Source: Acidobacteriaceae bacterium
GTDB taxonomy: Bacteria > Acidobacteriota > Terriglobia > Terriglobales > Acidobacteriaceae
DNA: 64,000 nt
Direction of reading: 5' to 3'
Assembly (NCBI GenBank): GCA_031296325.1
Contig: JARLFY010000025.1
Span: forward strand, 28,844-92,843
A program made the translations under genes and the position numbers. The notes under the pieces were generated by a model. The model had not been told where the DNA came from, did no database searches, and saw nothing but the letters and a program-made list of their open reading frames with translations. Positions within the stretch are counted from its first letter, which is position 1, and every line of letters starts with the position of its first letter. Shown here piece after piece: positions 24,738-33,235 of the stretch.

Positions 24738-24822
24738 ATGAATTGTCCTTCTGAACGAAGCGAAGAATCCCCGCATTTCGTTCGCCCCGCGACGCTCAAC
24801 CTCATCGGCGAGAATGCTCCAA
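24738..24822. mobile_element. MITE-like element, partial
   Basis: AATGAATTGTCCTTCTGAACGAAGCGAAGAATCC core and right end CATCGGCGAGAATGCTCC, between the EamA gene and tatA. The left end is not recognisable. Confidence 0.6.
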
Positions 24823-24851
24823 ACCACGACGCATCATCGTAAACAGAAGTC

Positions 24852-25157
24852 CTACTTGATGACGGTTTCGTGTTCGCGATCGGCAGCGGCCTTCAGTTCC
24901 GCCGCAACGCGAGCCTCTGCGGCGACACGCGCCTCGGCAGCGAGCTTGGCCTCCTGATACGCCTTGGCCTCCAGCTCTTCCTTCTTCTTCTGTTCGTCCG
25001 TCTGAGCCTCTTCTTCAAGGCCCTTTAGCCCGGACTTGAAGCCGCGCAGTCCTTCGCCGAGGCCCTTGCCCAGTTCTGGCAGCTTCTTGCCGCCGAAGAG
25101 CACGATTACGATGAGGCCAATCACGAGCAGATGCATCGGTTGGAATAGGTCGCCCAT
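24852..25157 (-). CDS. tatA: Twin-arginine translocase subunit TatA/TatE
   Basis: TatA oligomers form the pore-like element of the Tat system for folded proteins. The 101 residues show one short N-terminal membrane helix (MHLLVIGLIVIVLFGGKKLPELGKGLGEGLRGFK, here given by its conserved FGGKKLPELGKGLGEG at about 21-36), an amphipathic helix and a charged Ala/Glu/Lys coiled tail with the repeated AAEARVAAEARVAAE. AGGAG precedes the ATG. tatB and tatC are not adjacent. Confidence 0.93.
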   Translation of the reverse strand: MGDLFQPMHLLVIGLIVIVLFGGKKLPELGKGLGEGLRGFKSGLKGLEEEAQTDEQKKKEELEAKAYQEAKLAAEARVAAEARVAAELKAAADREHETVIK

Positions 25158-25303
25158 AAAAATATCTCCTGACTACTGTGCATCGGAAAAGAGCCCTTTT
25201 GCACACATAATTGTCGCACAAATACGTCCATTTGGGCCGAGCGGAAGAATCGTCCCTGTAATTGCTTTGGCATACGGTCGCCTCCTCCCGCTAAACTAAT
25301 TCT

Positions 25304-25993
25304 GTGCCGACTGTTGCCAAGCCGAAACTGCGCCCGATCCAGCGCCTTGCTCTGATCGTGGTGCCGCCTCTGGTAGCGCTCCTCGTCCGCCTGATTGGCA
25401 GCACCCTGCGCTACGAGGAACGCATAGAACCGGGAGTGACCCGGGGCGACCTGATCCCCGGCCCTACCGTCTTCGCCTTCTGGCATCGTTCGCTGCTGGT
25501 CTGCGCGCATCGCTTTCGCGACTTGAATATTGCGATTCTGGTCAGTTCCAGCTTCGACGGCGAGCTGATTACCCGCACCATCGAGAGGTTGGGATTCCGC
25601 GTCATTCGTGGTTCCAGCTCGCGCGGCGGTGCCGCCGGACTGCGTGGCATGAAGATGGCCTACGCCACAGGCCACATCTGCGCCATCACCGCCGACGGGC
25701 CACGCGGCCCGGTCTACGTCGCCAAGCCGGGAACCGCCCAGCTAGCCAACTCGGTCGGAGAGATCGGCGCAGACGGCAAGCCCGTCGGAACCTGGGTCGG
25801 CAGCTTCTACGTCTACCCCGAGCGAGCCTGGGAGCTGCGCTCGTGGGACAAGTTCATGATTCCCAAACCCTTCTCGCGCGTCCTCGTCACCTGGCCCGCC
25901 CACGTTCCCGCCGATCAGGTCACGCCCCAAACAGTCCAAGCCGCCCTGAACCGCTCCGTCGCAATGATCCATGAGGCAGCCAACCAAGTCTAA
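25304..25993 (+). CDS. DUF374-type lysophospholipid acyltransferase-like protein
   Basis: The 229 residues match the DUF374 branch of the lysophospholipid acyltransferase superfamily: an N-terminal hydrophobic stretch (LALIVVPPLVALLVRLI), VFAFWHRSLLVC near residue 54 with the His used in place of HX4D, SSSFDGELITRTIERLGFRVIRGSSSRGG near residues 80-108 (here by FDGELI and RGSSSRGG), and ITADGPRGPVYVAKPG near 128. Members probably acylate a lipid A or phospholipid precursor at the inner membrane, but the substrate is unassigned. GTG 25304 is the start used; no strong ribosome-binding site was seen. Confidence 0.82.
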   Translation: MPTVAKPKLRPIQRLALIVVPPLVALLVRLIGSTLRYEERIEPGVTRGDLIPGPTVFAFWHRSLLVCAHRFRDLNIAILVSSSFDGELITRTIERLGFRVIRGSSSRGGAAGLRGMKMAYATGHICAITADGPRGPVYVAKPGTAQLANSVGEIGADGKPVGTWVGSFYVYPERAWELRSWDKFMIPKPFSRVLVTWPAHVPADQVTPQTVQAALNRSVAMIHEAANQV

Positions 25994-26004
25994 GAACCCT
26001 GGAA

Positions 26005-26245
26005 TAAAGCTATTTCAGACCTGCTATCCCCTTTTGTTTGTCATTCCGTAGCAACGCGAAGAAATCTGCTTCTGCCCTTGCTCCTGTTTTTGTTTGTCAT
26101 TCCCGAAGGGAATCTGCTTTTGCCTTTGCTTTTGTCTTTGTCTTTGTCTTTGTCTTTGTCTTTGTTTGTCATTCTGAGCGAAGCGAAGAATCCCCGCATT
26201 TCGCCGACCGCCGCAACGCCCTACCCCATTACCAAAAACGCTCTA
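26005..26245. mobile_element. Expanded MITE-like element, 241 bp, with hexanucleotide repeat
   Basis: Left end TA+AAGCTATTTCAGACCTGCTAT and right end TTACCAAAAACGCTC+TA. The core has three hairpins or halves: ATTCCGTAGCAACGCGAAGAAAT, ATTCCC-GAA-GGGAAT (26099-26113) and ATTCTGAGCGAAGCGAAGAAT near 26170. Between the last two lies (TTTGTC)n with five exact units at 26131-26160. It sits immediately upstream of queA. Confidence 0.75.
26131..26166. repeat. Hexanucleotide tandem repeat TTTGTC
   Basis: Five perfect TTTGTC units and one TTTGTT follow each other. In the queA reading frame they read Val-Phe repeatedly. Length could vary by replication slippage, always in steps of two codons. Confidence 0.9.
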
Positions 26246-26280
26246 AACTTAAAACCGTGCCTCTCTCGAATTCCAACCCA

Positions 26281-27468
26281 ATGCTCGTCTCGGACTTCCA
26301 CTTCGATCTCCCCGAATCCCTCATCGCCCAGCATCCTCCCGCCGAGCGCGGATCGAGCCGCATGCTCGTCCTCCATCGCGCTCCGCAACCGGACGAGCCT
26401 GCCCTCGTAGACGAGCGTTTCACCAGCCTTCCCAGCCTCCTGCAACCCGGCGACCTGCTGGTCCTCAACGACTCGCGCGTCCTCCCGGCGCGTCTCTTTG
26501 CCACTCGCCGCGGAGCGCGCACCCAGGCCAACTCGCCCGACCCCAGCGGCCAGATCGAGGTCTTGCTGACCGAACAGTTGCAGAATTCTGCACACCCTGA
26601 AGAGAATCTCTGGCACGCTCTGGTTCGTCCCGCGCGCAAGGTTCAGCCCGGCGAGACGCTGCTCTTCTTCGAGCCTCACGCGGAGACGGGACGCTCTGCC
26701 CAGCCCGTGCTGACCGCCGAGATCGTCGCCACCGGAGAGTTCGGCGAACGCACCCTGCGCTTTGCCCCCACCGAGGACTTCTACGCAACCATCGCGCGCA
26801 TCGGCCACATGCCTCTGCCTCCCTACATCCATCGCGATCAGGCCGAGCAGCCCGACTCCGTCGAGGACCGCGAGCGCTACCAGACGGTCTACTCGCAGCA
26901 ACTCGGCTCGGCGGCGGCGCCCACCGCCGGACTGCACTTTACCCCGCAGGTTCTGGCCGCGCTACAGGCTCGCGGCGTGGAGATCGCCACCATCACGCTG
27001 CACGTCGGTCTGGGAACCTTCCAGCCGGTACGGGTCGATCGGCTCGACCAGATCCGCCTACACAGCGAGCGCTACACCCTGCCCGAATCCACCGCCGAGG
27101 CGATCAACCGCGCCCGCGCCGAGGGCCGCCGCATCGTCGCCGCCGGAACCACCACCACGCGCACTCTGGAACACATCGCCGCAGAGTCCGAACGAGCCGG
27201 GGAGACCACCCTGCGCGCGCACTCCGGGGCGACCTCCATCTTCATCGCGCCCGGCCATCGCTTCCGCATCGTCGGAGGACTGTTGACCAACTTCCATCTG
27301 CCCGAATCCACCCTCCTGATGCTGGTCGCAGCCTTCGTCGCCTCCCCCTTCGCCGCAGATCCGAATCACGCAGAGCAAGGCCGCCAGAAGATTCTAGCCG
27401 CCTACGCCCACGCCGTTCGCGCGCAGTACCGCTTCTACTCCTACGGCGACTGCATGTTGCTGCTCTGA
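26281..27468 (+). CDS. queA: S-adenosylmethionine:tRNA ribosyltransferase-isomerase
   Basis: QueA transfers the ribosyl part of SAM to preQ1 in tRNA, forming epoxyqueuosine. From ATG 26281 the product is 395 residues: [29 protein letters not shown] opens the chain (start [12 protein letters not shown]), [16 protein letters not shown] lies near residue 58, [14 protein letters not shown] near 215, [10 protein letters not shown] near 240, and [21 protein letters not shown] near 335, all typical. It is longer than the common 340-360 residues by small inserts. The open frame continues upstream to 26038 through a MITE-like element; I treat that as non-native. Confidence 0.94.
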   Translation: MLVSDFHFDLPESLIAQHPPAERGSSRMLVLHRAPQPDEPALVDERFTSLPSLLQPGDLLVLNDSRVLPARLFATRRGARTQANSPDPSGQIEVLLTEQLQNSAHPEENLWHALVRPARKVQPGETLLFFEPHAETGRSAQPVLTAEIVATGEFGERTLRFAPTEDFYATIARIGHMPLPPYIHRDQAEQPDSVEDRERYQTVYSQQLGSAAAPTAGLHFTPQVLAALQARGVEIATITLHVGLGTFQPVRVDRLDQIRLHSERYTLPESTAEAINRARAEGRRIVAAGTTTTRTLEHIAAESERAGETTLRAHSGATSIFIAPGHRFRIVGGLLTNFHLPESTLLMLVAAFVASPFAADPNHAEQGRQKILAAYAHAVRAQYRFYSYGDCMLLL

Positions 27469-27770
27469 AGCCCGAAGCAATAGCAACACGCCATCCAAGT
27501 ATGGGTGCCCCATCTTCGGCGCAGCTTCATCGCCGGGTGCCCCATCCATCGCGGTTTCATCAGCGATGGGTGGGAGGAATACAGTTCGCACCATAAGTCG
27601 CGGCTTTTGCCTGTTTTTGTTTGTCATCCCCGAAGGGGATCTGCTTTTGCCTTTGCTGTTGCCGTTGCCTCGCCGTTGTCGGGCAAGGGCCAAAGGCCCG
27701 TCCTATACCAGCCCAGGCCGAAGACCTGGGGGTGCGCTGTTTGCTCGCATCTTCTAAATCTTGCGGGTTC
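27469..27770. repeat. Repeat-filled gap between queA and prfA
   Basis: Contains family C repeats (GGGTGCCCCATCTTCGGCGC at 27505 and GGGTGCCCCATCCATCGCGG at 27535, with GCGATGGGTGGGAG after them), a perfect core hairpin ATCCCC-GAA-GGGGAT (27626-27640) followed by short Gln/Leu-like pyrimidine repeats, and a family B series (AAGGGCCAAAGGCCCG, CCCAGGCCGAAGACCTGGG at 27683-27732). No gene is seen. Confidence 0.7.
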
Positions 27771-28847
27771 TCAAGCAGCCTCGTTCTCCGCCTTCAGCTT
27801 CTCCGCCGTGTAGTACGAGATCAGCGCGTCGATGGTCGGCTGCAACTGTCCTTCCATCACCATGGCCAACTGATGATTGGTCAACCCGATGCGATGATCG
27901 GTCATGCGGTTCTGGGGGAAGTTGTAGGTGCGAATCTTCTCCGAGCGATCGCCGGTTCCGATCTGCTGCTTGCGATCCTTGGCCTGAATCTGGTGGATGC
28001 GTTCCTTCTCCACCTCGTAGAGCCGCGCCCGCAAGACGCGCATTCCCTTCTCGCGGTTCTTGATCTGCGACTTCTCGTCCTGACAGCTTACGACGGTATT
28101 GGTCGGCAGATGCGTAATGCGCACCGCCGAGTAAGTCGTATTGACCGACTGCCCGCCCGGCCCCGACGAGCAGAAGGTGTCGATGCGCAGGTCCTTCGGC
28201 TCGATCTTGACGTCGACCTCCTCGGCCTCCGGCAGCACGGCCACCGTAATCGCCGAGGTATGCACCCGGCCCTGCGTCTCGGTCGCCGGAACGCGCTGTA
28301 CGCGGTGAACGCCCGACTCGTACTTCAGCAGCGAGTAGACGTTATTGCCCTCGATGATCGCGGTAACGTCCTTCAGTCCGTTGCCGATTCCCGACTCGGT
28401 CTGCGACAGCACCTCGACCTTCCAGCGATGCTGCTCGGCGAATCGCATGTACATGCGGAAGACCTCGGTGACAAACAGCGCAGCCTCATCGCCTCCGGTT
28501 CCCGCGCGCAGTTCGAGAATCACGTTCTTCTCGTCGTTCGGATCCTTGGGCAGCAACATCACCTTGAGCTGCTCTTCGATCGGCGCAAGCTGTGGCTCCA
28601 GCGTGGTCAGCTCTTCGGCGGCCATGGCCTTCACATCCGGGTCGGGATCGGCCAGCATCGCCTTGGCCTCGGCAATGCCATCTTTAACCTTGCGATACTC
28701 ACGGAATTTTTCCACCGCAGGCTCCATGTCGCGGTGCTGCTTGGCGATGGCCTGAAACTTCTTCTGGTCGTTGACCAGCGTGGGATCGGACATCTGGTTA
28801 CCAAGCTCGTTGTAACGGACTTCGAGTTGATCGAGACGATCAAACAT
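27771..28847 (-). CDS. prfA: Peptide chain release factor 1
   Basis: RF1 releases nascent chains at UAA and UAG. The 358 residues carry [22 protein letters not shown] near residue 110, a codon-recognition segment [28 protein letters not shown] near 180 (here by [15 protein letters not shown]1 normally has PxT, here PAT), and the catalytic GGQ in [17 protein letters not shown] near 230. The ribosome-binding site AGGAG precedes ATG 28847. prmC, which methylates this GGQ Gln, lies at 56253. Confidence 0.97.
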   Translation of the reverse strand: MFDRLDQLEVRYNELGNQMSDPTLVNDQKKFQAIAKQHRDMEPAVEKFREYRKVKDGIAEAKAMLADPDPDVKAMAAEELTTLEPQLAPIEEQLKVMLLPKDPNDEKNVILELRAGTGGDEAALFVTEVFRMYMRFAEQHRWKVEVLSQTESGIGNGLKDVTAIIEGNNVYSLLKYESGVHRVQRVPATETQGRVHTSAITVAVLPEAEEVDVKIEPKDLRIDTFCSSGPGGQSVNTTYSAVRITHLPTNTVVSCQDEKSQIKNREKGMRVLRARLYEVEKERIHQIQAKDRKQQIGTGDRSEKIRTYNFPQNRMTDHRIGLTNHQLAMVMEGQLQPTIDALISYYTAEKLKAENEAA

Positions 28848-29389
28848 GGGAATTTCTCCTGAAAACAGGGATTAGGAAATAGGGGTCAGGCAAGAACGAT
28901 AGACGCGCACCAGGAAATAGGCGCAGCTAGTGCTGATCGCGACGCAAGGGCGTCACGCGGGGGGAGTTCACCGAAGATGCACTCACTCGAATCATCGCTA
29001 CATGTATTCTACCGCGATTGCCAGACGCATTGAAACTCCCTTGCCGGGTGCCCCATCCATCGCGGTTTCATCAGCAATGGGGGAAGGGATACAGTTCGCA
29101 CCACAAGCCGCTGCTTTTGCCGTTGTCGTTGCCTATCGTTCGTTTGTCATTCCGCAGCCTTTTGTTTGTCGTTGCCTATCGTTTGTCATTCCGCAGCGCC
29201 TGTTGTTTGTCATTCCGCAGCGCGAGCGGAGGAATCTGCTTTTGCCTTTGTCTCTGTCTGGCAAGGGCCAAAGGCCCGTTCTATACCAGCCCAGGCCGAA
29301 GGCCTGGGTCAACGCCCAGCCCAACGACCAGGGGCTGAAGGCCCGCGCTATAGCTCTCTGCGCATCAAAATGCGGTGTCTCGATACGGC
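28848..29389. repeat. Repeat-filled gap between prfA and trpE
   Basis: About 540 bases without a gene. From left to right: unremarkable sequence to 29035; a family C copy (CGGGTGCCCCATCCATCGCGG, 29042) and its CACAAGCCGCTGCTTTTGCC tail; several core halves and one full hairpin ATTCCGCAGCGCGAGCGGAGGAAT near 29212; a family B series (CAAGGGCCAAAGGCCCG, CCCAGGCC-GAA-GGCCTGGG, CAGGGGCTGAAGGCCCG, 29262-29347); then TCGATACGGCCTAG, whose complement supplies the trpE stop. Confidence 0.7.
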
Positions 29390-30994
29390 CTAGCCTTGGC
29401 GGGCGCGTTCGATCGCTCGCACCACGGCGCGAGCCTTGTTCTCGCACTCGGCGAACTCGTTCTCCGGCACTGAGTCGGCGACCAGCCCGGCGCCAGCCTG
29501 AATGTAGCCCTGCTCGCCGTTCATGAACAGGGTGCGGATGGCGATGCACGAGTCGAGATTGCCGCTGAAGTCGGCGTACAGAATCGATCCGCCGTAGACG
29601 CCGCGCCGCGCCGGTTCCAGCTCCTCGATGATCTCCATGGCGCGAATCTTCGGCGCGCCGCTCAGGGTTCCGGCGGGAAAACAGGCGCGAAAGGCGTCGA
29701 TCGCGTCCAACTCTGGCTTCAATGTCCCTTCGAGCGAGCTGACCAGATGCATGATGTGCGAGTAGCGCTCGACGAACATCAGGTCTTTGACCTTCACGCT
29801 GCCATATTCGCTGACGCGGCCTACGTCGTTGCGTCCGAGATCGACCAACATCACATGCTCGGCGACCTCCTTCTGGTCGGCGCGCAGACTGGCCTCCAGA
29901 GCGCGATCCTCCACCTCGTCGGCAGAGCGCGGACGCGATCCGGCAATGGGCCGATACTCGACCGTGCGTTCATGCACCCGCACCAGCAACTCCGGCGAAG
30001 CTCCGACAATGTGCGCCACGACGGGCTGCAACTTCTTCGCCTTCTTGACCGCCTTCGCCGACGACGCAGCCTCCATCCCGAAGCGCAGGAAGTACATGTA
30101 CGGCGAAGGGTTGACGATGCGCAGCGAGCGATAGACGTCGAAGGCATCGACGCCGGGAATGCAGTCGAATCGCTGCGACAGAACGCACTGGAAGACGTCG
30201 CCCGAGGCGATGTACTCCTTGGCGCGCAGCACCGACTTGAGGAAGCGAGCCTTCGGCGTCCGCGCGCGCAGCTTGAGCGCGCCGAGCTTCTTTGCCGCGC
30301 TGCGCGATTTGGCCTTTACCGGCAAAGCCCGCGCCAGCCGCTTCTCCAACCGGTCGAGCCGCTTGACGGCCTGCGCATAGGCCGACTGCGCAACCTGCGC
30401 CGCCGTCTTTCCCGCAGATCGTGCCGCAGCCTTCTCGCGCGTCAGATCGGCGGTAACGATCAGGAAGATCTCTTTCTTCACATGGTCGAAGGCCAGAACC
30501 TGATCGAAGAACATCAAGCATGCATCGGGCACTCCCAACTCGTCCTTGGCCAACTCCGGCAGTCGCTCGATCTGGCGGACGACATCGTAGGAGAAGAATC
30601 CCACCGCTCCGGCAGTGAACGGCGGAAGCCCCTGCAATCGCGCCGGTGTGTGGCCGCTGAGCGCGAGCTTCAACTCGGCGAAGATGTCGCCCTCGAAGCT
30701 GCGCCGCTTTGCGCCCTGCTCCACGCTGATCGAGCTTCCGCGCGAGACGATCTTCTTGTACGGCTCGATGCCGATGAAGGTGTAACGTCCCACGTGTTCG
30801 CCGCCTTCGACCGATTCGAGCAGAAACGCCTCCGGCTCGTCGTGCGCAATGCGCAGGAAGGCCGAGACCGGCGTCTCCAGATCCGCCGTCACCGTGCGGT
30901 AGACGGGAACCAGCGAGTGCGTGCGGCTCAGCGAGAGAAACTCGCGCAGGGTGGGCAGAGAAGACTTGGAGTTCACTGAGGATGCGTTCGCCAT
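29390..30994 (-). CDS. trpE: Anthranilate synthase component I
   Basis: TrpE makes anthranilate from chorismate with ammonia from TrpG. From ATG 30994 (GGGAAG 7 bases upstream) the product is 534 residues: LVPVYRTVTADLETPVSAFL near 25, the tryptophan-binding FLLESVEGGEHVGRY near 50, and in the catalytic half SGDVFQCVLSQRF near 255, RPIAGSRPR near 345, HVMLVDLGRNDVGRV near 375 and AGTLSGAPKIRAME near 440. A Lys/Arg/Ala-rich insert lies near residues 185-235. trpG is not adjacent, and no Trp-rich leader was found upstream. The TAG stop overlaps a repeat end. Confidence 0.95.
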   Translation of the reverse strand: MANASSVNSKSSLPTLREFLSLSRTHSLVPVYRTVTADLETPVSAFLRIAHDEPEAFLLESVEGGEHVGRYTFIGIEPYKKIVSRGSSISVEQGAKRRSFEGDIFAELKLALSGHTPARLQGLPPFTAGAVGFFSYDVVRQIERLPELAKDELGVPDACLMFFDQVLAFDHVKKEIFLIVTADLTREKAAARSAGKTAAQVAQSAYAQAVKRLDRLEKRLARALPVKAKSRSAAKKLGALKLRARTPKARFLKSVLRAKEYIASGDVFQCVLSQRFDCIPGVDAFDVYRSLRIVNPSPYMYFLRFGMEAASSAKAVKKAKKLQPVVAHIVGASPELLVRVHERTVEYRPIAGSRPRSADEVEDRALEASLRADQKEVAEHVMLVDLGRNDVGRVSEYGSVKVKDLMFVERYSHIMHLVSSLEGTLKPELDAIDAFRACFPAGTLSGAPKIRAMEIIEELEPARRGVYGGSILYADFSGNLDSCIAIRTLFMNGEQGYIQAGAGLVADSVPENEFAECENKARAVVRAIERARQG

Positions 30995-31066
30995 AACGTG
31001 TCTTCCCATCATACTTCCCACGCGGCCCAATCTGGGAGTCCAGCCCTGTTTCGGGCACTCCCGCAT

Positions 31067-31182
31067 TAGAGCATTTTCTGAATTGCTATAGACCAAGAAT
31101 GAATTGTCATTCTGAGCGTAGCGAAGAATCCCCGCATTTTGCTCGATCCACGACGGTCTACACCATTACAGAAAATGCTCTA
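31067..31182. mobile_element. Archetype MITE-like element, 116 bp, perfect 14-bp ends
   Basis: TAGAGCATTTTCTG (31067-31080) and its exact complement CAGAAAATGCTCTA (31169-31182) enclose AATTGCTATAGACC, the core hairpin ATTCTGAGCGTAGCGAAGAAT, CCCCGCATTTTGCTCG and GACGGTCTACACCATTA. If the flanking TA is a target duplication, the inverted repeat is GAGCATTTTCTG. No ORF is present, so it must be mobilised in trans if mobile. The right end supplies the stop of the next gene. Confidence 0.9.
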
Positions 31183-31617
31183 GTCGTGCAACGCCGCTTC
31201 AAAGCGCTGGAGCGCTGCATCCGACCAGGCGTGGCTGTCCTTGCGCCAGATCTCGCCCGGTTCGGCGACGAAGTTGGGGAAGTCCATGCGGCAGTATCCG
31301 CAGCGCGCCGCGAAGTCGTAGAGCGCCTGCGCCACGCCGTCGAGATACAGCACGGCCTGCATCCCATCGCGCGACCACTCGACCGCCGCAGTTCGCTCGG
31401 ACGTGGGCCGCTGTAGCTTCTTGTCGCTGGTCGCCAACGCATTGACGTTGTAGAGCAGCATGGCGTCGAGCAGAGCCGCCTCCTGCGTCTGGTGCGAGCG
31501 GTCGCAGGCGTAGAAGTAGCCCGCAACCCCCTCGTCCTCGAAGACCACAGTCCACGGAACCGTCGGCGAGTCCGAAGAGAGAAATGCGCGACCGGGAGTA
31601 AAAGTTAGCGACTGCAT
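31180..31617 (-). CDS. Small protein resembling DUF2251
   Basis: 145 residues, no signal peptide. SPTVPWTVVFEDEGVAGYFYACDR near residue 16 and AALLDAMLLYNVNAL near 48 resemble the DUF2251 family of uncharacterised cytoplasmic proteins. An AERSRDG-like region, here VEWSRDGMQAVLYLDG near 78, continues the fold, and FPNFVAEPGEIWRKDSHAWSD near 112 is conserved in look. AGGAGGTGCT precedes ATG 31617, so translation is well supported. The TAG stop (31182-31180) is the first TAG of the MITE end read on this strand. Confidence 0.7.
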   Translation of the reverse strand: MQSLTFTPGRAFLSSDSPTVPWTVVFEDEGVAGYFYACDRSHQTQEAALLDAMLLYNVNALATSDKKLQRPTSERTAAVEWSRDGMQAVLYLDGVAQALYDFAARCGYCRMDFPNFVAEPGEIWRKDSHAWSDAALQRFEAALHD

Positions 31618-31754
31618 AGCACCTCCTCTCCACAATACACGGCCCACGCACGCGGTACACTCAATGCGGGGCGCAATGGTTGCGCGTCCTCTGTCACAAA
31701 CCAGCACACGAGAGCGCAGACAAGCTTGAAGATCGATCGGCAGACCACCGCAGC

Positions 31755-32804
31755 ATGACCCTTCCCCGCATCCACATCGGACGACCGCAGCGCCTTGCCG
31801 CGCTTCTTCTGCTCGCCTTCTTCGCCGAGTGCCTCTGGATCGTCGCGCACCAGCCGCTCGCGTCGGCGGTTGTCTGCCTGCACGGCGACGGCATCTTCGC
31901 CCAGCGCGTGGTGGAGCTTCCGCTTGCCGCGCTGCATCTGGCGCACTGCGACTCGGCCCGCGCAACGCTTTTTCTGCTCCACGTTCCCTTCGCGCTCTTC
32001 GCGGCCTGGATGGGCGGCGGACTCTGGTGGGTCTCGCGTCGCCTCTTCGGCAACGAGGGCGGCTTCTTTGCGCTGGCTCTCTACTGCTTCTGCCCAGCCG
32101 TCCTGCGTATGGCTACCACGCCGAACAACGATTTGCTGGCGGTCTGGGGACTCTACGGGCTGGTCTACACCGCGATGGGCGTGGCCCACGCCATGCAGAG
32201 TCCGCGGCGCAAGTGGCGTCCGCGCATCGCTCTGTTGACCCTTGCTCTGGGACTCACCGCAGCGGCACATCTGCTGGCCGCCGTTGCAGGCCTCCTCGCC
32301 GCCATCGCCTTCATGATGTACCTTGCGGAAGGCCGCCGCAAGACGGCTCTACAGATTCTCGCCTTCGCCGCGATGGGCGCGCTTGCAATCCTCTTCGCTG
32401 CCTATGGATTCCATCCCGCCGCACTCCGTTTCGCACTCCCCGGCGGAGCCATGCGCCTCTCGCTTGCAGGCCCGCAGAGCTTCGCCAACAACAAGGCGAA
32501 CCTGCCCATCCTGATCGCGACCGGCGTTGCCGCTCTGCTCTACCTCGGCACACGTCGCAGCCGCTACTTCGGCAACACTGCGCCGCTGTTGATGGTCTTT
32601 GCACTGGCGCCGCTGGCTGTCGGCAGTCAGATTGCCAGCGCGCCGTGGCTCTGGGCGCTGCCGTTTCTCTTCACCTTCCTCGGCGGAGTCTTTGCTGATG
32701 CGCTCGAAACCAGCAAGCGAAATCTCTTTCTGGTTCTGGTCGGCGCGATCCTCAGCGCGCAAGCGGTCTTCTGCCTCGCTGCGCTCCCATCGCTGGCGCG
32801 CTAA
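31755..32804 (+). CDS. Multi-pass membrane protein, possibly glycosyltransferase-39-like
   Basis: From ATG 31755, 349 residues with about nine hydrophobic helices (for example LAALLLLAFFAECLWIVA, FALALYCFCPAVLRM, LLAAVAGLLAAIAFMMY, LWALPFLFTFLGGVFADAL). The arrangement AALHLAHCDSARATLFLLHVPFALFAAWMGGGLWWVSRRLFGNEGGFFALALYCFCP over residues 55-115 (here by its core WWVSRRLFGNEGG) recalls the dolichol-phosphate-mannose transferase superfamily, where a RRLFG segment sits between early helices. The characteristic N-terminal Asp-Glu is not seen, so activity is unproven. The gene stands alone. Confidence 0.6.
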   Translation: MTLPRIHIGRPQRLAALLLLAFFAECLWIVAHQPLASAVVCLHGDGIFAQRVVELPLAALHLAHCDSARATLFLLHVPFALFAAWMGGGLWWVSRRLFGNEGGFFALALYCFCPAVLRMATTPNNDLLAVWGLYGLVYTAMGVAHAMQSPRRKWRPRIALLTLALGLTAAAHLLAAVAGLLAAIAFMMYLAEGRRKTALQILAFAAMGALAILFAAYGFHPAALRFALPGGAMRLSLAGPQSFANNKANLPILIATGVAALLYLGTRRSRYFGNTAPLLMVFALAPLAVGSQIASAPWLWALPFLFTFLGGVFADALETSKRNLFLVLVGAILSAQAVFCLAALPSLAR

Positions 32805-32901
32805 GTCGGCTTCGAAAATTCCCCAGAATTTTCTTGGGGATAAACAGGCTGCGGAAAACTCATCCTATCGGAAGTGGAATTCACGCGCTGATTGTGATGC
32901 C

Positions 32902-33020
32902 GTGTGCCCCATCCATCGCGGTTTCATCAGCGATGGGTGGGAGGGATACAGTTTGCACCACAAGCCGCTGGTTTTTCCGTTGTCGTAGCCTATTGTTTGT
33001 TTGTCATTCCGCAGCGAAGG
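32902..33020. repeat. Family C repeat and core half before tRNA-Arg
   Basis: TGTGCCCCATCCATCGCGGTTTCATCAGCGATGGGTGGGAG, here by its arms CCCATCCATCGC and GCGATGGGTGGG, at about 32900-32943. It is followed by ACAGTTTGCACCACAAGCCGC and GTCATTCCGCAGCGAAGGG. The arms form a hairpin around GGTTTCATCA. Confidence 0.7.
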
Positions 33021-33024
33021 GAAA

Positions 33025-33101
33025 TGGTGCGCCCGAGAAGATTCGAACTTCTGACCTACAGCTTCGGAGGCTGCCGCTCTATCCAGCTGAGCTACGGGCG
33101 C
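33025..33101 (-). tRNA. tRNA-Arg (anticodon CCG)
   Basis: A 77-base cloverleaf with acceptor GCGCCCG/CGGGCGC, D arm GCTC-AGCTGGATA-GAGC, anticodon stem GCAGC/GCTGT with loop CTCCGAA (anticodon CCG, reading CGG), T arm AGAAG-TTCGAAT-CTTCT, and encoded CCA at 33027-33025. Confidence 0.95.
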
Positions 33102-33235
33102 ATACAGAAAGATTAGCATGGAGCGTCGCAGATCGCATCTGGAGCGATGGATTCTGACTGCGCGCATCCAAAAGGGCGAATTGTTTTGCTGGAGAATCGC
33201 AGACCTCTTCCTCTCAACCGTGAAAGAATAGAGGC

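Noticed and set aside
26131-26166. TTTGTC array as a CRISPR
   Set aside because: It is a simple six-base tandem repeat without spacers. No CRISPR repeat-spacer array or cas gene was seen anywhere in the window.
29018-29338. Small frames rich in Ser/Phe/Ala across the prfA-trpE gap
   Set aside because: They are translations of repeat families B, C and the core hairpin; no start signals or conserved motifs.
30995-31200. Trp leader peptide upstream of trpE
   Set aside because: No run of Trp codons and no terminator-antiterminator pair were found; the region is mainly a MITE-like element.
33102-33235. TPP riboswitch before the ThiH-like gene
   Set aside because: The conserved CTGAGA and related boxes are absent in this short gap.
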